Assembly (NCBI GenBank): GCA_021816765.1
Contig: JAKAXB010000004.1
Span: 62,001 to 126,000, forward strand
Reading direction: 5' to 3'
Length of the DNA stretch: 64,000 bases
DNA from: Natronospirales bacterium
GTDB lineage: Bacteria; Pseudomonadota; Gammaproteobacteria; Natronospirales; REEB76
Of the stretch, positions 59,956 to 64,000 are shown piece after piece; position 1 is the stretch's first letter, and each line of letters starts with the position of its first letter. Both the position numbers and the translations under genes were made by a program. Under the pieces are notes generated by a model. The model saw only the letters and a list, made by a program, of their open reading frames with translations. It ran no database searches and was not told the origin of the DNA.

Positions 59956-61161
59956 GTGGCAATCCCTCTTGCGATCGCTCGTCCCCTGGCAAAGGAGCTG
60001 GCCCACCACCTGATCGGGCCGCGCCGTTTTATCCAAGTGGTCACTGGTCCCTGACAGGTGGGTAAGACCACGCTGGTGCAACAGGTGGTAGAGCGCTCGC
60101 GCCTGATCGCGCACTTCGCCAGCGCCGATGAACCCGCGCTGCGCGGTCGCGATTGGGTCGAGCAGCAGTGGGAAGCGGCGCGCCTTGCCGCGCGCAACGC
60201 GGGCAAAGCCGGTACCGTGCTGGTGCTTGACGAGATCCCAAAAATCCCCGGCTGGTCGGAAACGGTCAAACGGCTGTGGGACGAGGACACCCGCGCCCGG
60301 CGTCCGCTCAAGGTGGTGCTGCTTGGTTCCGCGCCGCTGCTCATCGCGCGCGGGTTGACCGAGAGTCTGGCCGGACGGTTCGAGGTGCTGCACCTGCCGC
60401 ACTGGTCGTATGCGGAAATGCGCACCGCCTTCGGCTGGTCGCTGGAGCAGTACCTGTTCTATGGGGGATATCCGGGTGCGGCACCGCTGGTAGGGGAGCC
60501 CGCGCGCTGGACGCGCTACATTGCCGATTCGCTCATTGAGACCACGATTTCGCGGGACGTATTGTTACTCACGCGCGTGGACAAACCGGCGCTGCTGCGC
60601 AGACTGTTTCTGCTCAGTTGCCACTACTCCGGCCAAGTGCTTTCCTACACCAAGATGCTCGGGCAGTTGCAGGATGCGGGTAATGCCACCACGCTGGCAC
60701 ACTATCTGGAGCTGCTTGCCGGCGCAGGGATGGTGATGGGGCTGCAGAAATACGCCGGAGACGCCGCCCGCCAGCGGGGCTCAAGCCCTAAATTGCAGGT
60801 ACTGAACACGGCACTCATGACGGCGCAGTCGGGACTCAGGCTCGAACAAGCGCGCGCCGACCGGGAGTTCTGGGGGCGGCTCACCGAGTCGGCCGTCGGA
60901 GTGCATCTCGGCAACGCCGCGACGCGCGGCGTTGCCGAGATATTTTACTGGCGCGAGCGAAACCGCGAAGTGGACTTCGTGGTGCGCGCGGGCCGTGCGG
61001 TGGCCGCGATTGAAGTGAAAAGCAGCCGTGCGCATGGCGCCTTTCCGGGCATGGCGGCGTTCACTGAGGCATTCAGGCCCAGCCGCAAGCTCCTCGTGGG
61101 TACGGGTGGCATACCACTGGAGGAATTCCTCGCGCAGCCGGTTAAGCACTGGGTTAGGTAG
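59956..61161 (+). pseudogene. AAA ATPase with DUF4143, nonsense mutation in Walker A
   Basis: From GTG 59956 the frame reads VAIPLAIARPLAKELAHHLI...VVTGP, then TGA at 60052-60054 where family members have Arg, then QVGKTTLVQQVV. The P-loop GPRQVGKTT is thus split. Downstream the protein is complete: LVLDEIPKIPGWSE (Walker B), LLGSAPLLIARGLTESLAGR, and a C-terminal DUF4143/nuclease-like domain (NREVDFVV...AIEVKSS). Reinitiation at GTG 60058 would lack the first part of Walker A. Confidence 0.82.
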
Positions 61162-61189
61162 GCGGCCGTCTGGAGGATGTATGGTTTAT

Positions 61190-61290
61190 AAGCGGCGATA
61201 TCCGCCGCGAGGATTCAAGCATCGCGGTGGGGACCACCACTCCCACAAAAAACATGCATTCCAGCCGGGGTCGAGGTAGCCGTCCCCGGA
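61190..61290. repeat. Dispersed repeat cluster, minus orientation
   Basis: The reverse complement of about 61190-61246 contains GTGGGAGTGGTGGTCCCC, then the CGCGATGCTTGAATCCT segment, matching the copy at 63230-63276. A fragment related to the 1144-1204 repeat (GGTAGCCGTCCCCGGA) follows at 61275-61290. Confidence 0.7.
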
Positions 61291-61451
61291 TACCATCACG
61301 TTCGAACTCAGGCACACTGCGCGTCAGGGTCACGACAGCCGGATTTTCCGGATACCTTTATGCAAAAACCGGTCCTACATCATGCTGGCAACCCGCGCGG
61401 AGGCGCGGACAAAACCGCCGACATCCTGGAAACACGCGCAGAGGTTCACGC

Positions 61452-62141
61452 TTGAGATGGCATGGCGTCACGGAATTTCGCACGGCGGCGGCGACCGCAG
61501 GGGCGGTTCTTGGCATCGCCTGCGGCGTACTGCTGGTATCGGGATGCGCCACTCCTCATTCTACCGGCGGTCCGGCCGTGTACCGGCGTGGCGCGCGTTT
61601 GACGCACGCAACCTCCGACGAGTCCCTTTGGGTTTTCGATGCCGGGTGGCACACGGGATTGGTGTTGTCGCGGGCCGAGATGGGGCCATCGCTTGCCGGT
61701 GTGTTGCGACGCTCGCCCAAGGCGCGCTACTTCGTATGGGGTTGGGGTAACCGCCAGTACTACATGGCCGCCCGGCCGACGAGTGCCATGGGACTGGCCG
61801 CACTTTTTCCCTCCCGCAGCGTGGTATTGGTCCAGGCCTGTCGTCACAAACCGCCGCTGTGTTTCTCCCCAGGAATACACCTGCGCGTCTTGACGGTTTC
61901 CCGCGGCGGCATCAGCCGTCTGGACGACTACCTGGCGCACTCTTTGCAGAAGGGTGCGCACGGGAATCTGCAGCCCATGGCCCCCGGACCGTATCCCCAC
62001 AGCGAATTCTTCGCCTCCGGGCTGTCCTATGACGCGTTTCATACCTGCAACACCTGGACGGCCGAGGCGCTCCAGGCAGCCGGTCTCCCGGTTTTCTCCG
62101 GCGGGGTCGTTTTTGCCGGTCAAGTGTGGCACCAGCTATAG
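61452..62141 (+). CDS. DUF2459 lipoprotein
   Basis: About 229 residues from TTG with AGAGG upstream. Lipobox LLVSGC (acylated Cys near 30). Typical DUF2459 (TIGR02117-like) features: DAGWHTGLVLSRAEMG, YFVWGWGNRQYY and HTCNTWTAEALQAAGLPV with a nearby Cys. Function of the family unknown; probably an outer-membrane or periplasmic hydrolase-like protein. Lies between repeat cluster and PIN module. Confidence 0.85.
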   Translation: MRWHGVTEFRTAAATAGAVLGIACGVLLVSGCATPHSTGGPAVYRRGARLTHATSDESLWVFDAGWHTGLVLSRAEMGPSLAGVLRRSPKARYFVWGWGNRQYYMAARPTSAMGLAALFPSRSVVLVQACRHKPPLCFSPGIHLRVLTVSRGGISRLDDYLAHSLQKGAHGNLQPMAPGPYPHSEFFASGLSYDAFHTCNTWTAEALQAAGLPVFSGGVVFAGQVWHQL

Positions 62142-62249
62142 ATGAAATTTCCGGGATACAGCGCCGTCTCCAGCCGGGCGAATTTATTCGTCCTAACCGG
62201 CGGACAGAGCATCGGATTGGTCGGCAACGGCCGCCGGTCTCATGCCGGC

Positions 62250-62675
62250 CTACACCCTGACGGGTAGGGATCGCCTCAAGAGATCAATGAATTCACGTGG
62301 CGTCATTACCGGGACATCTGCGCGACTGGTTTGCGGGTAGTGCGCGATATTCCCGGTCACCAGGATGGCGCCCAGCGCATGGGCTGTGGCGATAAATACC
62401 TCGTCATCCTGATCCGGCATCGGATAGGGCCACGGCAATGCAGCTACTTCCCTGCCGTACTTTTCCACCGCATCGAGGATTTGGGTGACCCGTGCTTGAT
62501 GGAGGGCGAGATGGGGTCGCGCAAGGACATCCCGGTATTCGGCAAGTATTCTTGGCTCGGTCCCAAGGCCAAGGCTGCGATTTAGCGCCAGATCCAGTAT
62601 CTGTCCGGATGGACCCGACTCCGAAAGGATGCCCGACACCAGCATGTTGGTGTCGAGAACAATCAAGCGGGTCAA
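62250..62675 (-). CDS. PIN-domain toxin (VapC-like)
   Basis: 141 residues, LIVLDTNMLVSGIL start with Asp, an acidic cluster in MPDQDDEVFIATAHAL, and GNIAHYP near the end. PIN toxins cleave RNA. Frame intact, start overlapping the antitoxin stop (ATGA). Confidence 0.87.
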   Translation of the reverse strand: MTRLIVLDTNMLVSGILSESGPSGQILDLALNRSLGLGTEPRILAEYRDVLARPHLALHQARVTQILDAVEKYGREVAALPWPYPMPDQDDEVFIATAHALGAILVTGNIAHYPQTSRADVPVMTPREFIDLLRRSLPVRV

Positions 62676-62980
62676 ACGGAACCGTCTTTTGTGCGGCCGC
62701 GTTTGTGCTGACGTGCATCTCGAATCATGGCGTCAATCTGCTCCGGTGTGAGCCGATCAAGGCCGCGTGTGCGGGCATCCCGGCGCACCTTCCGCAATGC
62801 CACCCGCGCACGCGCCAAACGAACAGCCTGGAGTGTTTCATCCAGCGTGCTGCCGTCCACGGACAGTATGATTGCAACAGGCCGGCCGTTCGAGGTCAAT
62901 ATCACTTCGCCCTCGGCGGCAAGATCCTCTTGCACCGCACCGGGTCGGTTTCTGAGATCTCGAACGGTGATGATTTTCAT
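62672..62980 (-). CDS. Phd/YefM-type antitoxin
   Basis: 102 residues. N-terminal Phd fold MKIITVRDLRNRPGAVQEDL, GEVILTSNGRPVAIIL, then a helical basic toxin-binding C-terminus. Precedes the PIN toxin gene; both intact, in contrast to the broken modules 4-6 kb upstream. Confidence 0.88.
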   Translation of the reverse strand: MKIITVRDLRNRPGAVQEDLAAEGEVILTSNGRPVAIILSVDGSTLDETLQAVRLARARVALRKVRRDARTRGLDRLTPEQIDAMIRDARQHKRGRTKDGSV

Positions 62981-62990
62981 GGTTAAGAAG

Positions 62991-63000
62991 TGTAGCTACA
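62991..63000. promoter_or_regulatory. Probable operator upstream of the Phd antitoxin gene
   Basis: TGTAGCTACA is a perfect palindrome followed by TTTGTAGCA, a second half-site, 11-27 nt upstream of the antitoxin ATG. Typical arrangement for Phd autoregulation. Confidence 0.45.
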
Positions 63001-63453
63001 TTTGTAGCACGATAGTGTGCTGCATAATGGCCCGCGGCGGGGGCTGCAACTCGCCGTGAGGATTTGAGAATCGCGGCCGGGATGGCTGCCCCGTAGGATG
63101 AAATACCGGTGGAAACGTAGCCCGGGGAAGCGGCACCAGCGCGGGTGGCGATCCCTGCCACAGTTTCTTTACTGTCAATTGACGAGGAACGATCGCGGTC
63201 GGGGCGGCCACTCCCGCGGGAGAAGCGTGGTGGGAGTGGCGGTTTCCGCCACGATGCTTGAACCCTGCTCTGCGGAGGCCCATACCACCCGGGAAAAATT
63301 TGGCATTTCCCGCCGGTACGGGCGATCCCCGTGTGACCACGGCGGCATGAGCCCTTACAATGGCTGCCTCCCGCCAGAGAGACCCGGCGCGGGAATACAA
63401 CATTGGCCGCTGTGATCCTGCATGATTAAGATTATTCGGGGCCAGGGAGCGAT
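63001..63453. repeat. Repeat-rich intergenic region
   Basis: No gene seen. Contains two relatives of the 1144-1204 repeat (63069-63095 and 63188-63218, both inverted) and a GTGGGAGTGG repeat (63230-63276) that mirrors 61190-61246. Fragments are arranged head to head around the DUF2459 gene and PIN module. Confidence 0.6.
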
Positions 63454-64000
63454 ATGCGGTCCACGTTTGCAGAAGAAATTGTCGAGGGCAAACGCTTCGA
63501 GTTCGGCAAGAACTGGGCACTGTTTCTCAGGAATCTCAATGCTGAGCGTATTGAGATCGCGAGGCACTCACTCCAGTCAATGCTGGGCCTGGATTCCTTG
63601 GCGGGTAAAGTCTTTATTGACGTGGGCTGCGGCAGCGGGCTGTTTTCACTGGCCGCGCGCCAGTTGGGCGCGCGGGTGCATACTTTTGATTACGATCCGC
63701 AATCTGTCGCTTGCGCCCGGTACTTGAAGGAGAAGTTTTTCCCGCAGGATAGCCAGTGGGCTATCGGACAGGGATCCGTACTAGATCAGGCATACCTCGG
63801 CACGCTTGGGCAGAACGACGTGGTGTATTCGTGGGGCGTGTTGCACCACACTGGCGCCATGTGGGAGGCACTCGCTAACGTGGCGCTGCTGGTCAAGCCC
63901 GGGGGACAGTTGTTCATCGCCATCTACAACGACCAAGGCTGGATAAGCCGCTATTGGAAGTTCATGAAAAGCCAATATAATCAGGGTGCGTTGCGGAAAT
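63454..64000 (+). CDS. Class I SAM-dependent methyltransferase (cut by window end)
   Basis: At least 182 residues from ATG with AGGGAG upstream. The SAM motif FIDVGCGSGLFSLAARQLGA is at about 54-73, with post-motif acidic residue FDYD, and a VVYSWGVLHHT motif follows. Resembles small-molecule/ubiquinone-type methyltransferases. Substrate unknown; the C-terminus lies outside the window. Confidence 0.88.
   Translation, partial: MRSTFAEEIVEGKRFEFGKNWALFLRNLNAERIEIARHSLQSMLGLDSLAGKVFIDVGCGSGLFSLAARQLGARVHTFDYDPQSVACARYLKEKFFPQDSQWAIGQGSVLDQAYLGTLGQNDVVYSWGVLHHTGAMWEALANVALLVKPGGQLFIAIYNDQGWISRYWKFMKSQYNQGALRK

Noticed and set aside
55960-60054. TGA codons read as selenocysteine or reassigned codons
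   Set aside because: Both TGA codons sit at non-Cys positions in toxin or ATPase relics, no SECIS-like hairpin was noticed, and many normal genes here end in TGA.
58614-60425. 603-codon minus-strand frame opposite the MFS gene
   Set aside because: Composition rich in His, Gln and Arg, typical of a GC-rich antisense shadow; the plus strand encodes a clear transporter.

Overview
The window is GC-rich, Gram-negative chromosomal DNA. It carries a MlaE/MlaF/MlaD-type lipid transporter, lipoproteins, an AsmA protein, a MipA/OmpV barrel, LolA- and RND-type factors, and thiS-thiG-trmB and mutY-yggX neighbourhoods. Together these suggest a gammaproteobacterium, perhaps related to Xanthomonadales/Nevskiales or sulfur-oxidiser lineages; the genus cannot be fixed from sequence alone. 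Genes are tightly packed with many 1-4 nt start/stop overlaps.

Layout. 0.2-3.8 kb (-): MCE/ABC lipid transporter plus TPR lipoprotein. 3.9-5.6 kb (-): trmB, thiG, thiS. 5.7 kb: tRNA-Gly followed by a hairpin-repeat tract. 6.3-12.1 kb (+): membrane GGDEF protein, AsmA-like protein, SRPBCC protein, mutY, yggX. 12.1-14.4 kb (-): egtB-egtD (ergothioneine). 14.7 kb: tRNA-Phe. 15-18.5 kb (-): AT-richer signalling operon (REC-GGDEF-EAL, PAS histidine kinase, response regulator). 18.5-19.3 kb: transposon-like debris. 19.4-22.9 kb (-): fabV, MipA/OmpV protein, flavin halogenase. 23.1-40.2 kb (+): a nearly gapless aryl polyene (APE) type II PKS cluster. 40.3-45.9 kb: PIG-L deacetylase, PLD-type phosphodiesterase, zinc-ribbon membrane protein, FecR-domain protein with a very basic tail, lipoprotein, DedA protein. 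46-49.5 kb: divergent GGDEF-EAL and GGDEF genes. 50.6-55.2 kb (+): 2-oxoacid oxidoreductase operon with a GltD-like Fe-S flavoprotein. 55.3-63 kb: accessory zone with broken toxin genes, an AbiEii-type nucleotidyltransferase pair, a PIN/Phd pair, a nonsense-mutated AAA ATPase, and relics of tRNA-Phe, asd and an EAL gene. The right edge cuts a methyltransferase gene.

How the main system works. The APE genes encode an ammonia lyase (aryl starter), an acyl-ACP ligase, two ACPs, a KS plus chain-length factor, a second KS, a ketoreductase, two dehydratases, a thioesterase, acyl/glycosyl transferases, an RND exporter, a LolA-like carrier, a DUF3261 lipoprotein and a PPTase. They would build an aryl polyene and deliver it to the outer membrane. 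The divergent flavin halogenase suggests a halogenated, xanthomonadin-like pigment. The most unusual cluster feature is a decayed second copy of the chain-length-factor 3' end directly in front of the acyltransferase gene, separated from the intact copy by a PAP2 phosphatase gene. It records a rearrangement inside the cluster.

Other themes are several c-di-GMP proteins (two with degenerate GGDEF motifs), at least two families of dispersed hairpin repeats, and toxin-antitoxin loci in which the toxin is broken while the antitoxin is intact.
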